DNA of 64,000 bases from Geovibrio ferrireducens. Lineage in GTDB: Bacteria; Chrysiogenota; Deferribacteres; Deferribacterales; Geovibrionaceae. Made by a program: the position numbers and the translations under genes. Positions 29,229-37,311 of this stretch are shown here, piece by piece. The stretch lies in NCBI RefSeq assembly GCF_026226615.1, contig NZ_JAJAPB010000005.1, positions 62,001-126,000 of the forward strand, written 5' to 3'. The notes below the pieces were generated by a model, which had not been told where the DNA came from, made no database searches, and saw only the letters and a list, made by a program, of their open reading frames with translations. Every line of letters begins with the position of its first letter. Position 1 is the first letter of the stretch.

Positions 29229-30067
29229 ACACCGATTATCTGAAACTTATAAGAATTAAAGTTACTGTTCTGGTAGGCCTTTCCGCATTTGCGGGGGCCT
29301 GCCTTTTTTCTCCTCGTCTCAGCGAAAACCACCTCTACGGTGTTCTCGCGGCAGTTCTGCTCGCTGCGGGCTGCTCCGCACTTAATCAGTGGCAGGAACG
29401 CAGAGAGGACGCGCTCATGGAGCGCACACAAGACCGCCCTCTCCCCTCCGGCAGAATGAAACCGGAGGAAGCGCTGATGTTCGCCACGATCATCCTTGCT
29501 GTGGCGTTTACGCTCATTCTCCGAATGAAGAATATCCCTCTCTTCGCCTCAGGCGCCGCCGCGGTTTTTGTATATAACTTTCTGTACACCCCGATGAAGA
29601 AACAGACCCCGTTCGCTCTTATGACAGGCTCCGTCTCCGGCGCTCTGCCGCCCTTAATCGGCTTTTTTGCCGCAGGGGGCAGCCCTTTTGACATGCGGAT
29701 ATTTGTTGTGGCGGGCATACTCTACATCTGGCAGACACCGCATTTTGCGCTTTTATCCTTCAAATACGCCGAGGATTACGCAAAGGCGGGCTTCAAAACT
29801 CTCACGGGGACATTCGGGGAACTGAAAACACGGAAATTCATAAATGTATGGATGTCCGGTTACGCGACATCCCTCTTTTTTGCTATTCCCGCGGGGATTT
29901 ATCTGAACAAACCTGTTTACTTCATCCACGCCGCTTTCGCCGCAGCCACCTATATTCTCTTTTTAAGGTTCCGGGCAGATACTGATAAGGCATTTATGAT
30001 ACTGAACATATCAATTGCTTCATTTTTTCTGCTGCTCATAGCGGACAGGATGATTTCGCTTATCTGA
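29225..30067 (+). CDS. ctaB: Protohaem IX farnesyltransferase (haem O synthase) CtaB/CyoE
   Basis: A 280-residue UbiA-type membrane prenyltransferase making haem O for the oxidase. The Asp-rich allylic site NQWQERREDALMERTQDRPL and the second motif YAEDYAKAGF are present, with about eight membrane helices. It overlaps subunit II by four bases. A haem A synthase (CtaA) is not seen in the window. Its stop overlaps the stop of the convergent response regulator gene by eight bases. Confidence 0.95.
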   Translation: MNTDYLKLIRIKVTVLVGLSAFAGACLFSPRLSENHLYGVLAAVLLAAGCSALNQWQERREDALMERTQDRPLPSGRMKPEEALMFATIILAVAFTLILRMKNIPLFASGAAAVFVYNFLYTPMKKQTPFALMTGSVSGALPPLIGFFAAGGSPFDMRIFVVAGILYIWQTPHFALLSFKYAEDYAKAGFKTLTGTFGELKTRKFINVWMSGYATSLFFAIPAGIYLNKPVYFIHAAFAAATYILFLRFRADTDKAFMILNISIASFFLLLIADRMISLI

Positions 30068-31403
30068 AACTTTCGGGGTCTATGGAGTATTTCTTGAGGA
30101 GTTCGTACAGATCCGCCCTGTAGACATCTGCCATCCGTGAAGCCTTGCTGACATTCCCTTTGCTTATTTCCATAAGCTCTCTGGCGTAGCGCTGCTCAAA
30201 CTCCCTTTTGGCTTCCTTGTAGCTTTGCAGCGCAGTTGTGTCTGAGGAAAGACGCACAGCATCCGCGCTGATCTCCGTGCCTGTGGTAAGGACAACCGCA
30301 CTCTCCACTGTGTTTTCCAGTTCCCTCACATTCCCCGGCCAGTCATATGTCATCAGCTTCTCAAACGCCTGAGGTGACAGGTGCTCCGCCTTGCGGCCGT
30401 ATCTGCCCGAATACATTTTGATAAAATGCCCGGCAAGAAGGGGAATATCCTCCCTGCGCTCACGCAGCGGGGGTATGCGGAGGTGTATTACATGTATGCG
30501 GTAGAAGAGGTCCTCTCTGAATGTCCCCTTCTTTATCTCCTCGGTGAGGTCTTTGTTGGAGGCGGAAACCAGCCTTATATCAAGCTTGATCTTCTTTTCG
30601 CTCCCCAGAGGGTAAACCTCCCTGTTTTCAAGCACACGGAGCAGCTTTGCCTGCATGGAAAGGGGCATCTCCGATACCTCGTCCATAAACAGTGTGCCCT
30701 CCTGCGCCTGCTCAAAGAAACCCTTTTTTCTGCGGTTCGCCCCGGTGAACGCTCCCTTCTCATAGCCGAAAAGCTCACTTTCTATAAGGCTTTCGGGGAT
30801 GGCGGACGAGTTTATGGCGATAAAAGGCCTGTCTTTGCGCGCGCTGCTCAGGTGCAGCATCTTCGCCACAAGCTCCTTGCCTGTGCCAGATTCCCCCTGA
30901 ATATACACACTGGCATCACTGCCAGCGGCGAGGAGGATCTGCTCATTGAGTCTGCGGATTTTTTCGCTTCGGCCGATGATGTTTCCGGCTATAAGCGTTT
31001 CACGGAGCATGCTCCGCAGGCGGAGGTTTTCACGGGATAGATTGTTCTTCTCAACCGCTTTCTCCACCTGAATCACAAGCTCCCTGTGGTCAAAGGGTTT
31101 TGTCAGGTAGCCGAATGCGCCGCGGCGCATGGCTTCCACTGCTTCATCTATTGTTCCGTATGCTGTGAGAAAAATTACCGGAAGCTCGGAATCCGCCTTT
31201 TTTATATTCTCAAATATTTCAAGCCCGGTCTCACCTTCCAGCTTCATGTCCAGCACAGCCGCATCAAACACCTCTTTTTCCAGAAGCCTGAGCGCCGCAT
31301 CACCGCAGTCCGCCGTGGAAACCTCAAAGCCGGAGCTTTTGAGCCTCAGTCTTATTATTTCAAGCAGGTTGGGGTCATCGTCAACAGCCAGAACCCTATT
31401 CAC
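30060..31403 (-). CDS. Sigma-54-dependent response regulator (NtrC/GlrR type)
   Basis: A 447-residue activator. The receiver domain has Asp52 (AAVLDMKL) and the acidic pocket DDD at 8-10. The AAA+ domain has Walker A GESGTGKE, the sigma-54 contact loop GAFTGA and MDEVSEM (Walker B), plus the sensor motif WPGNVRELEN. A Fis-type helix-turn-helix ends the protein (NVSKASRMADVYRADLYELL). It is the last gene of a kinase-lipoprotein-regulator operon, in the same order as glrK-qseG-glrR of enterobacteria. A -24/-12 promoter lies upstream of the operon, in front of the divergent 40-residue peptide. Confidence 0.95.
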   Translation of the reverse strand: MNRVLAVDDDPNLLEIIRLRLKSSGFEVSTADCGDAALRLLEKEVFDAAVLDMKLEGETGLEIFENIKKADSELPVIFLTAYGTIDEAVEAMRRGAFGYLTKPFDHRELVIQVEKAVEKNNLSRENLRLRSMLRETLIAGNIIGRSEKIRRLNEQILLAAGSDASVYIQGESGTGKELVAKMLHLSSARKDRPFIAINSSAIPESLIESELFGYEKGAFTGANRRKKGFFEQAQEGTLFMDEVSEMPLSMQAKLLRVLENREVYPLGSEKKIKLDIRLVSASNKDLTEEIKKGTFREDLFYRIHVIHLRIPPLRERREDIPLLAGHFIKMYSGRYGRKAEHLSPQAFEKLMTYDWPGNVRELENTVESAVVLTTGTEISADAVRLSSDTTALQSYKEAKREFEQRYARELMEISKGNVSKASRMADVYRADLYELLKKYSIDPESFR

Positions 31404-32019
31404 GCCCGCCTTCCCTGCTCTGCTTGATTTTCAGGTCTATCTCCTTGATCGCCTCCAGCCTCGCCTTCATCTCATCAAGCTCATGCCTCAGCCTTCTTTC
31501 CTGAGCAAGCAGCCTTCCGTTCTCCCTGCGGAGCTCGGAGTTAATATGCTGGTACTCCTCAGCAGTCTCTTTCAGAGAGCTGTTTTCCATCTCCCTTTCG
31601 GTAATATTGTCGCTCAGTTCATGCAGCCGGATATTGAGATTTTCCGCCTCAGCAGCGGATCGGGCATACTTTCCCATCAGCCCCGCCACCACTGATGCCT
31701 GCACTGTGTACGGGCTCTCAGGAAAAAGGTTTGTGAGAGTGTCTGCATAAACCTTCACATCCTCAGCGCTGAAATACGGACTTCCGGGATCTGAAACCAC
31801 CAGAACCCGCATAAATAGTTTTTCATCTTCCTTTATATCTTCCGCTCTGTCGAGCATAGTCATAACTCCCTCATAATCACCGAGTTTCAAGAAAAGCATG
31901 CAGCTTTCTCCTACATTCTCCTTTGCTGCGGGCGAGCAGCCGAGCAGTGAAAAAATCAGAAAGAGAGCGGCAGAGTGAAAAGAAATTCGCTTCCTTTCCC
32001 CGGTCTGCTGTTTGCCCAT
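31396..32019 (-). CDS. Coiled-coil lipoprotein between kinase and sigma-54 regulator (QseG-like position)
   Basis: A 207-residue probable lipoprotein: the N-terminal hydrophobic stretch ends FSLLGC with the acceptor Cys at 28. A helical repeat region follows (about 35-110) and then a long charged coiled coil (about 110-200, ENLNIRLHELSDNITEREME). No catalytic motif. The gene overlaps the kinase gene by 64 bases and the regulator by 8, so translation is coupled. In E. coli the equivalent slot holds QseG, an outer-membrane lipoprotein that tunes the GlrK kinase; sequence identity with it is not claimed. Confidence 0.78.
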   Translation of the reverse strand: MGKQQTGERKRISFHSAALFLIFSLLGCSPAAKENVGESCMLFLKLGDYEGVMTMLDRAEDIKEDEKLFMRVLVVSDPGSPYFSAEDVKVYADTLTNLFPESPYTVQASVVAGLMGKYARSAAEAENLNIRLHELSDNITEREMENSSLKETAEEYQHINSELRRENGRLLAQERRLRHELDEMKARLEAIKEIDLKIKQSREGGRE

Positions 32020-33398
32020 ATTTCTCCTCCATGGCGGGAAATTATCTTTTTGGTGATGGCAAGCCCCAGCCCGGTTCCCTTGACATCGCCCTGCTGATTG
32101 CGCCCTCTTCTGTAGCGCTCAAATATGTGCGGGAGATCCGCCTCAGCTATTCCTCTTCCGTTATCCTTGACAGATACCAGAAGCAGGCGTTCATCCGTTT
32201 TTTTCACGCTGATATTTATTTCCCCGCTTTCCGCAGTATATTTCAGTGCATTGCCTATGAGGTTTTCCGCCGCACGGCCTATCATTTCAGCATCTGCGTA
32301 AACATCCGGCAGATCGTCCGGTATATCCAGTGTCACATTAATTTTTTTACCGGAAGCTATGGGTGCGGTCTTTCTGGCAATATCCCTCAGTATCAGGCCG
32401 ACTTTGCAGCGCTGCATCTCATAGGGGACATCGTTTATATCAAGCCTTGAGATCTCAATAATGCCGTTCACGGAGGCTATGAGGCGCTCTGATTCAGTAT
32501 CTATTATCTCAAGGAGCCTGCGTGAGCTTTCCGGGTCACTCTCAAACGCGCCCTCCCTGAGCATCTGCGCTGCTTCCTTAATGGATGAAAGCGGTGTTTT
32601 GAGCTCATGGGAAACATTGCTGACAAACTCCTCCTTCTGCTCTCTGCTCTCCTTAAGCCTTGCTATCATTATATTAAAGTCAGATGCGAGCCTCTCTATC
32701 TCATACGGAGCCTTGAGGGAGAACCTGTCGGGGAATCTGCCAGCTGCGACCTCATTGGTCTTTTCGCCGAGTCTTTGCAGCGGGCGCGCTATGGTGCGGG
32801 TATTAAAGAAGGCAACGGCAGCCGCGCCTAGAATACAGACAGCCATAAACAGAACCGACCTGTGCAGAACCCTCTCCACCATGCGGCTGGAGCGCTCAAG
32901 CTTACTGCGCCATTCGGAATCGGCAGTGTCTTTAAGCAGTTTTATCTGCTGGGTAAGTTTGGAGGAAATATCCTCAATTTCCCTGTTTGTTCCGGCGTAA
33001 TCACGTTCCCTGCCGCTTATCTGCGCCGCGGACATTTCGGCAAATGCGGTGTAGAGTTCGTTAACCCTGTCATAAATATCTGATTTTGATTTACCCATAA
33101 CAGTTTCGGCAAGGTGAGCGTTAACCTCGTCCGCCTCGCTTTTAAAACCGCTGAATCTGTCGAAGAAGTCTTTATCTGCCGTAACCTGATATTTCAGCCT
33201 GAACTCGTTCATTCTCAGCACAGATGCGGAAAGCTTATCCGCCGCTGCCATAACAGGAAGGTGAACGGCAGTAACCTCATGAAGAATCCTGTGAATCTGT
33301 TCGGTTTTATGAAATACGTAGATTATGAAATAAGAAATAAGCACCAGAAGGATGAGGTTTGTCAGGGCGAGCCTGCCGAATATGCCTGTCAGCTTCAT
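31956..33398 (-). CDS. Sensor histidine kinase (GlrK-like, HAMP-HisKA-HATPase)
   Basis: A 480-residue inner-membrane kinase. TM1 (about 9-29), a helical periplasmic sensor (about 30-180, four-helix-bundle type as in MCP-like sensors), TM2 (about 181-199), HAMP, the phosphoacceptor SHELKTPL (His264) and an ATPase domain with N-box ENLIGNALKY, DNGRGIAE and GTGLGLAI follow. All catalytic motifs are intact. First gene of the operon with the lipoprotein and sigma-54 regulator; divergent from the small peptide gene. Confidence 0.94.
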   Translation of the reverse strand: MKLTGIFGRLALTNLILLVLISYFIIYVFHKTEQIHRILHEVTAVHLPVMAAADKLSASVLRMNEFRLKYQVTADKDFFDRFSGFKSEADEVNAHLAETVMGKSKSDIYDRVNELYTAFAEMSAAQISGRERDYAGTNREIEDISSKLTQQIKLLKDTADSEWRSKLERSSRMVERVLHRSVLFMAVCILGAAAVAFFNTRTIARPLQRLGEKTNEVAAGRFPDRFSLKAPYEIERLASDFNIMIARLKESREQKEEFVSNVSHELKTPLSSIKEAAQMLREGAFESDPESSRRLLEIIDTESERLIASVNGIIEISRLDINDVPYEMQRCKVGLILRDIARKTAPIASGKKINVTLDIPDDLPDVYADAEMIGRAAENLIGNALKYTAESGEINISVKKTDERLLLVSVKDNGRGIAEADLPHIFERYRRGRNQQGDVKGTGLGLAITKKIISRHGGEIWANSRPGKGSEFLFTLPLSF

Positions 33399-33499
33399 GC
33401 CTTAATCTACCACAGTGTAAATGGACTCACAACAGGCAATTTAATTCTTCTGTTCTCATAATTATTTGCAGGTAAACGACTTTATCTGTTTAAGCTTAT

Positions 33500-33630
33500 G
33501 TATGGTTTTCCATACGCCGCAAATTGCCGTTAATACAGAACACACAGAAATATATGAAGGATAATCCATACACTTCATATGTTTGCTGAAAAAGACATTA
33601 ATACAATTAACGCTTTAATATCAAACATAT
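33500..33630. promoter_or_regulatory. Candidate enhancer region: three inverted repeats upstream of a sigma-54 promoter
   Basis: Between the kinase gene and the peptide promoter lie GTATGG-TTTT-CCATAC (33500-33515), ATATGAAG-N13-CTTCATAT (33552-33580) and ATATGTTTG-N36-CAAACATAT (33577-33630). They sit about 30-175 bases upstream of the -24/-12 element, the usual range for sigma-54 activator sites. The adjacent GlrR-like regulator is the natural candidate. Confidence 0.5.
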
Positions 33631-33647
33631 ATACAGCCTGATGGTAA

Positions 33648-33664
33648 TTGGCACATATCCTGCT
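33648..33664 (+). promoter_or_regulatory. Sigma-54 (-24/-12) promoter of the small peptide gene
   Basis: TTGGCAC-ATATC-CTGCT: the -24 GG at 33650-33651 and -12 GC at 33662-33663 have exact sigma-54 spacing, matching TTGGCACN5TTGCW at nearly every fixed position. Transcription should start near 33675, about 24 bases before the peptide ATG. Confidence 0.85.
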
Positions 33665-33698
33665 TTATATAATGCAACTAACTTATTCGGAGGAAGAA

Positions 33699-33821
33699 AT
33701 GAAAAAACTTATCACTGTACTTGTACTCGGCATGATGGTTGTAACAAGCGTAGCTGCTTTCGCAGGCGACAAAGAAGAAACAAAACCCGCTGACAACCAG
33801 ACTCAGACTGAAATGAAATAA
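33699..33821 (+). CDS. Small exported peptide, 40 aa, under a sigma-54 promoter
   Basis: A 40-codon gene starting five bases after GGAGG. It reads as a standard signal peptide (MKKLITVLVLGMMVVTSVAA, then FAG) followed by a short hydrophilic mature part of about 18 residues ending QTQTEMK. It is too small for a folded enzyme. A strong ribosome site, a consensus sigma-54 promoter and a divergent dedicated activator suggest it is a real, regulated product: a periplasmic signal, a ligand of the kinase or lipoprotein, or a stress peptide. The mRNA could also act as an RNA regulator, since GlrR in E. coli drives small RNA genes. Confidence 0.7.
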   Translation: MKKLITVLVLGMMVVTSVAAFAGDKEETKPADNQTQTEMK

Positions 33822-33914
33822 CTTTCAGAAACTTTCGGGGAAGCCTCCGGGCTTTCCCTTCATCATCATCCCGCAACCCGCACTCCTGTATGTAAGGGGA
33901 GTGACCCGAAGAAA

Positions 33915-33948
33915 GGGGGCAGACAGCAAATCTGCCCTCTTTTTTTTA
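33915..33948 (+). terminator. Terminator downstream of the small peptide gene
   Basis: GGGCAGA-CAGCAAA-TCTGCCC then C and eight T residues. About 95 bases after the peptide stop, so the transcript would be about 270 bases long. Confidence 0.8.
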
Positions 33949-33973
33949 TAGTATGAATCCGTGCGCTCTTTAT

Positions 33974-34075
33974 TACTGTATGAATCCGTGCATCCTGCCG
34001 GATTCATACACACGCTCGCGCCGTGATAAACACGGCTTCGCTCCGCACGGCGCGCTCCCATCCATGGGAGCGTAC
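33974..34075. repeat. Palindromic three-hairpin repeat, copy C
   Basis: Hairpin 1 is TGTATGAATCCG / CGGATTCATACA around loop TGCATCCTGC (33977-34010). It runs into CACGCTCGCGCCG, a spacer of about 24 bases ending CTTCGCTCCGCA, CGGCGC (pairing with GCGCCG) and hairpin 2 CGCTCCCAT-CC-ATGGGAGCG (34050-34069). The same frame recurs near 59.8 and 60.3 kb with different stem sequences. The first 50 bases recur exactly at 34107-34156. Confidence 0.8.
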
Positions 34076-34106
34076 TTTCCCCGCATCTCGTTTCTGCGCT
34101 CTGTTT

Positions 34107-34156
34107 TACTGTATGAATCCGTGCATCCTGCCGGATTCATACACACGCTCGCGCCG
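34107..34156. repeat. Palindromic repeat, truncated copy D
   Basis: Fifty bases identical to 33974-34023: hairpin 1 and CACGCTCGCGCCG, after which the copy stops. The central and second hairpins are missing. A partial echo (GTATGAATCCGTGC) also lies at 33951-33964. Confidence 0.8.
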
Positions 34157-34187
34157 CAGTAAAAGAAGCAATGGAAAATAGAAAGAA

Positions 34188-34222
34188 AACTCCCTCCTTT
34201 CGCAAAAGGAGGGTTGGGGAGG
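34188..34222. repeat. Intergenic hairpin repeat of the CCCTCNTTT family
   Basis: CCCTCCTTT-CGCA-AAAGGAGGG (34192-34213) followed by TTGGGGAGGATTT. The reverse complement matches the layout at 6551-6586 (AAATCCTCCCC then a CCCTC hairpin), and a third version is at 60101-60135. Confidence 0.65.
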
Positions 34223-34278
34223 ATTTCCCGGATTATTCAGCACTCCGAAGAGGTGAAGAATCCCTGAACTGATACTGA

Positions 34279-34311
34279 AAAAGCCCTCTGAAATTATTTC
34301 AGAGGGCTTTT
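34279..34311. terminator. Bidirectional terminator after the large cytochrome operon
   Basis: A perfect 15-base stem AAAAGCCCTCTGAAA / TTTCAGAGGGCTTTT with loop TTA, about 60 bases beyond the end of the last cytochrome gene on the minus strand. A- and T-rich flanks allow termination in both directions. Confidence 0.85.
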
Positions 34312-34372
34312 ATACAGATTTCATAAAATTGAAGTTAAGGTCATATCAATAAAAGAACAATCTGCTGACCAA

Positions 34373-35422
34373 TTAAAAAAGGTTTGTCTTATCCCCATAG
34401 CCTGCGCCGTGGTAGTGGCAGTTTGTGCAGTTGGAGTCATAGCCGCTGGGGTGTACAACCTCCTGAAGTCCGTTGCCGGTTACTGCTCCGTCAGGGCTCA
34501 TGTGGCAGAGGGCGCAGAGCTCAGTGAAGTTATTTCCCTGAACGCTCACAGGTGCGTTGAACGCATCAGAATCAGCGTCTTCCGCACTGTCGCCGGACTG
34601 GGTTATCAGGTATGAGTTGTCGGATGTATGCACATCATGGCAATGTGTGCAGCCAACTTCCATCGCTGATGTATAGGAAGCGCCGGGGCGGAACTGGCCG
34701 AATGTCTGTCCGAGGCCGTCCTTTACTCCGTGAATATCAGCAGTGAAGGTTTGCCCGGCTATGCCTCTGAATGTGTCGAATATATTTGTGAAATCACCGT
34801 CAAAAGCCAGTGAAGGCGGTGTAATGCCGAAGGCTCCGTTTCCGTCATGGCAGTTCAGGCAGAATTCCGTTTTTGTGCTGTATGCCGCCGCACCCTGTCT
34901 GAAATCTCTGGTGAGGCTGATTTTCCCATTCATATCAGTGTATTCGTGGCATATCACACAATCTGAGTTTCCTATTTTGCCGTCACTGTCAAGGTCGTGC
35001 ATAGTTGTGTGCCCCCCGAAAAGACCGGCAGAGGCAACTATGGACGGGTTGGAGTGGCAGAGAGTACACTGGTAGCTTTCCGCTGTAACATCTTTTATTC
35101 CGTTTGTTCCGTGGCAGTAGAGGCATGCGCCTATGTCACCCGCACCGACTTTTTTGAAGCTGGCAGGGAGCGCAGGGTTGTATTTGTGTATTTCATCAAG
35201 CTGCTTTGCAGGGTGGCAGAGGGAACAGTCCTTCCTTTCCCATCCGCTGTGGCTTTTGGAATCCACAAGCTGAGGTATCCCTATGGCATTTTTCTGGGCG
35301 GCAGAATTGCTGGAACTGTTGCTGCCGCAGGCTGAGGCTGAGGCCAGAATCATTAAAGAAACAATGCAGTAAATAAAAACTCTCACGGATTCACCCCGTT
35401 TTACTGTTATAGGTTTTGTCAT
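34373..35422 (-). CDS. Octahaem c-type cytochrome, probable lipoprotein
   Basis: A 349-residue cytochrome with eight CXXCH sites (CSLCH, CLYCH, CTLCH, CVICH, CLNCH, CTHCH, CALCH, CTNCH). The N-terminal signal ends ASASAC, so Cys32 may be lipidated, followed by a Ser/Asn-rich linker. A calcium-type loop HDLDSDGKIGNSD lies between haems 3 and 4. It is the last gene of the eleven-gene cytochrome operon, two bases after another cytochrome gene and close to the beta-barrel gene, so an outer-membrane or surface position is likely. Confidence 0.92.
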   Translation of the reverse strand: MTKPITVKRGESVRVFIYCIVSLMILASASACGSNSSSNSAAQKNAIGIPQLVDSKSHSGWERKDCSLCHPAKQLDEIHKYNPALPASFKKVGAGDIGACLYCHGTNGIKDVTAESYQCTLCHSNPSIVASAGLFGGHTTMHDLDSDGKIGNSDCVICHEYTDMNGKISLTRDFRQGAAAYSTKTEFCLNCHDGNGAFGITPPSLAFDGDFTNIFDTFRGIAGQTFTADIHGVKDGLGQTFGQFRPGASYTSAMEVGCTHCHDVHTSDNSYLITQSGDSAEDADSDAFNAPVSVQGNNFTELCALCHMSPDGAVTGNGLQEVVHPSGYDSNCTNCHYHGAGYGDKTNLF

Positions 35423-35424
35423 TT

Positions 35425-35994
35425 TCAGTTAGTCCTGTGGCAGTCGATGCAGAAAGATGCCTTATGGCAGCTGTCGCAGGATGCCGGATCCATCATAGCC
35501 TCAACAGAGTGCCTGAGTTTAAATGCCCTGGGGTGTCTGTAACTTTCGGCAGAATATTGTTTGCTGTGGCAGCTTTCGCAGTACCAGTCGGAGTGGCAGC
35601 TTTCGCAGCTTTTCTTATCCAGAGCAGCGGGCACGGCATGCATCTGCGTCCACTGTGTGAGGTGGTCTTCCGGCTTCATGGTTTTCAGGTTGTCATGGCA
35701 CACATAGCAGTTTTGCGGAGCGGAGACGACCTTGGTTATCTCCTCCTTGTGGCATGTGTGGCATGTGTTGTCTATCTTGAGCTCTGCGCCGATTTTGAAA
35801 TCGCTTCCTTTATTGATAAAAGTTTCTATATCGGGCAGCTTGTGGCAGTAGAAGCAGTCCTTTTTCTGTTCAAACAGAATGTTTACGTGCTGCTCATGGT
35901 TGAACTTCACATAAGGGGACTGGTAGTAAAACTTCGTACAGCCGAACAGAAGAACCGGCAGAACCAGTAAAAACCATGTCAATCGCTTATTCAT
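35425..35994 (-). CDS. Heptahaem c-type cytochrome, probable lipoprotein
   Basis: A 189-residue protein with seven CXXCH sites (CFYCH, CHTCH, CYVCH, CESCH, CESCH, CDSCH, CIDCH). Extra His residues (FNHEQHVN near the N-terminus, LRHSVEAMMD near the end) could be distal ligands, as in cytochrome c3/c7-like folds. The signal ends LLFGC (Cys19), consistent with a lipoprotein. Packed haem density (one per 27 residues) indicates a wire-like function. Lies directly after the beta-barrel gene. Confidence 0.92.
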   Translation of the reverse strand: MNKRLTWFLLVLPVLLFGCTKFYYQSPYVKFNHEQHVNILFEQKKDCFYCHKLPDIETFINKGSDFKIGAELKIDNTCHTCHKEEITKVVSAPQNCYVCHDNLKTMKPEDHLTQWTQMHAVPAALDKKSCESCHSDWYCESCHSKQYSAESYRHPRAFKLRHSVEAMMDPASCDSCHKASFCIDCHRTN

Positions 35995-36024
35995 CTATTT
36001 TCCTCAGTATATTTATATTACTTG

Positions 36025-37296
36025 TCAGAAGCTGTAAGTAGCTTTCACACCGTACCTGTTTTCGGGCAGGTAGCGGGTTTCCCTGTTGTTCTCAGCGTAA
36101 ACACCCAGAGTGAGGTCTTTTATAACGTCATACTCCAGTTCGCCGTATATGGAGTAGATAGACTCTTCCTTATCCATACCGACTGTTCCGTTTTTGATTT
36201 CAGAACGCCCCACATACTCCGCCTCAAAGGAGAATCTCAGTTCCCTGAGTATGCTCCAGTCAAGGGAGAAGCTTACGCCGTTTGCCTCTGAATCGCTGCC
36301 GTCATACAGGTACACCTCAATATTTGAGGTGAGGCCGTGGCTTTTGAAGTGGTTCACATTCGCGCCGAATTTATAGATGTCTCCCGTGACCCATTCGCCG
36401 AAATTGTTCAGGAGAACAACGTGAGTGGTTCCCTGATAAACGGTGTAGTGGTCGGTCAGGGCGTATTCCACAGTGTATGAATACCTGTCCTCCTTGCCGG
36501 AGGAGAAGTTAGATATAATAAGATTTCTATGTCTTTCTGCGCCGTCTTCAACTCTGATTCTCGTTGCGTCCGCTATGAGGCCGAGCTTTTTATGGCGGGC
36601 ATAAACCCTTGCCATACCCCTGTAAATATCGTTATCTTCCATGTCGTAGTCGATCTTGCCGTCAAGAGAAAGGAAAACCGTTTTGTCCCTGAGAGATACA
36701 AATCTCCTGCCGAGGCCGATTCCCGCAAGCTCCTGAATGGTTCTGTCGCCGTCCTCCTCCTTGGAGTAGGAAACATAGCCTGAGTAGTTTTTAACACCGT
36801 TGAGGAATATGCGTCCCCCGTAGAGCCTGTCACCAGTATCACGCAAAGTTTCATCAATATTGATTTTTCTGTCATCTGTATTGAAAAGCTGTGGTTTACC
36901 CCCGAAAGCCGTCACTCCGAAGCTCCAGTCTGTTCTGACTGTTGCTTCCGCACCGTCAAGGGTGAGAAATCTGTTTCCCATGAAGGAAAATCTGCCGAGC
37001 TTGATTTCAAGAGCCCTTTCAAAGCTGGTGAACTCAAGATAGGCCGAGTAGATGTCCGTGAAGCTTTCCCCCTCCTCCTCGGAATATGTTCCGTGGAAAT
37101 TAAAACCGAGGTAAGGATTGATAAGCTTAACATTATCAAGTATCAGCGTATTTTCCCATGTTCCTTCCGTCTTCCCCCCTTTTTCCTCGGAGCTTTCATA
37201 AGAAGTAGAGAAAGAGCCTTCAATGCCGAATGAGTGTGCACTCTGCACTGCTCCCGCTAAAAGAACAAAAATTAAAAATCCCCTTAAAAGTTTCAC
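36025..37296 (-). CDS. Outer-membrane beta-barrel, candidate porin of a porin-cytochrome complex
   Basis: A 423-residue protein with a signal peptide (about 1-22) and alternating aromatic/polar strands throughout (for example IFLNGVKNYSGYVSYSKEED), ending in a terminal Phe (GVKATYSF) as outer-membrane proteins do. No Cys or haem sites. It resembles MtrB/PioB-type barrels only in role and neighbourhood: it sits between lipoprotein cytochrome genes, as the barrel does in porin-cytochrome conduits. It is shorter than MtrB (about 670 aa). Around 18-20 strands seem likely from its length. Confidence 0.82.
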   Translation of the reverse strand: MKLLRGFLIFVLLAGAVQSAHSFGIEGSFSTSYESSEEKGGKTEGTWENTLILDNVKLINPYLGFNFHGTYSEEEGESFTDIYSAYLEFTSFERALEIKLGRFSFMGNRFLTLDGAEATVRTDWSFGVTAFGGKPQLFNTDDRKINIDETLRDTGDRLYGGRIFLNGVKNYSGYVSYSKEEDGDRTIQELAGIGLGRRFVSLRDKTVFLSLDGKIDYDMEDNDIYRGMARVYARHKKLGLIADATRIRVEDGAERHRNLIISNFSSGKEDRYSYTVEYALTDHYTVYQGTTHVVLLNNFGEWVTGDIYKFGANVNHFKSHGLTSNIEVYLYDGSDSEANGVSFSLDWSILRELRFSFEAEYVGRSEIKNGTVGMDKEESIYSIYGELEYDVIKDLTLGVYAENNRETRYLPENRYGVKATYSF

Positions 37297-37311
37297 TCTG
37301 TTCTCCTGAAA

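Larger units (their letters stand above)
33822..34372. other. Repeat-rich intergenic region
   Basis: 551 bases without a gene. In order they hold a weak hairpin after the peptide stop (33836-33859), a strong terminator (33915-33948), two copies of a palindromic repeat (33974-34075 and 34107-34156), a copy of the CCCTCCTTT/AAAGGAGGG repeat (34188-34222) and a long bidirectional terminator (34279-34311). Confidence 0.8.

Noticed and set aside
33825-34061. 78-codon minus-strand frame in the 34-kb repeat region
   Set aside because: Spans terminator and repeat hairpins; not credible as coding.
33951-34156. CRISPR-like direct repeats
   Set aside because: Only two full copies, each internally palindromic with unequal spacing and no spacer series; no cas genes.
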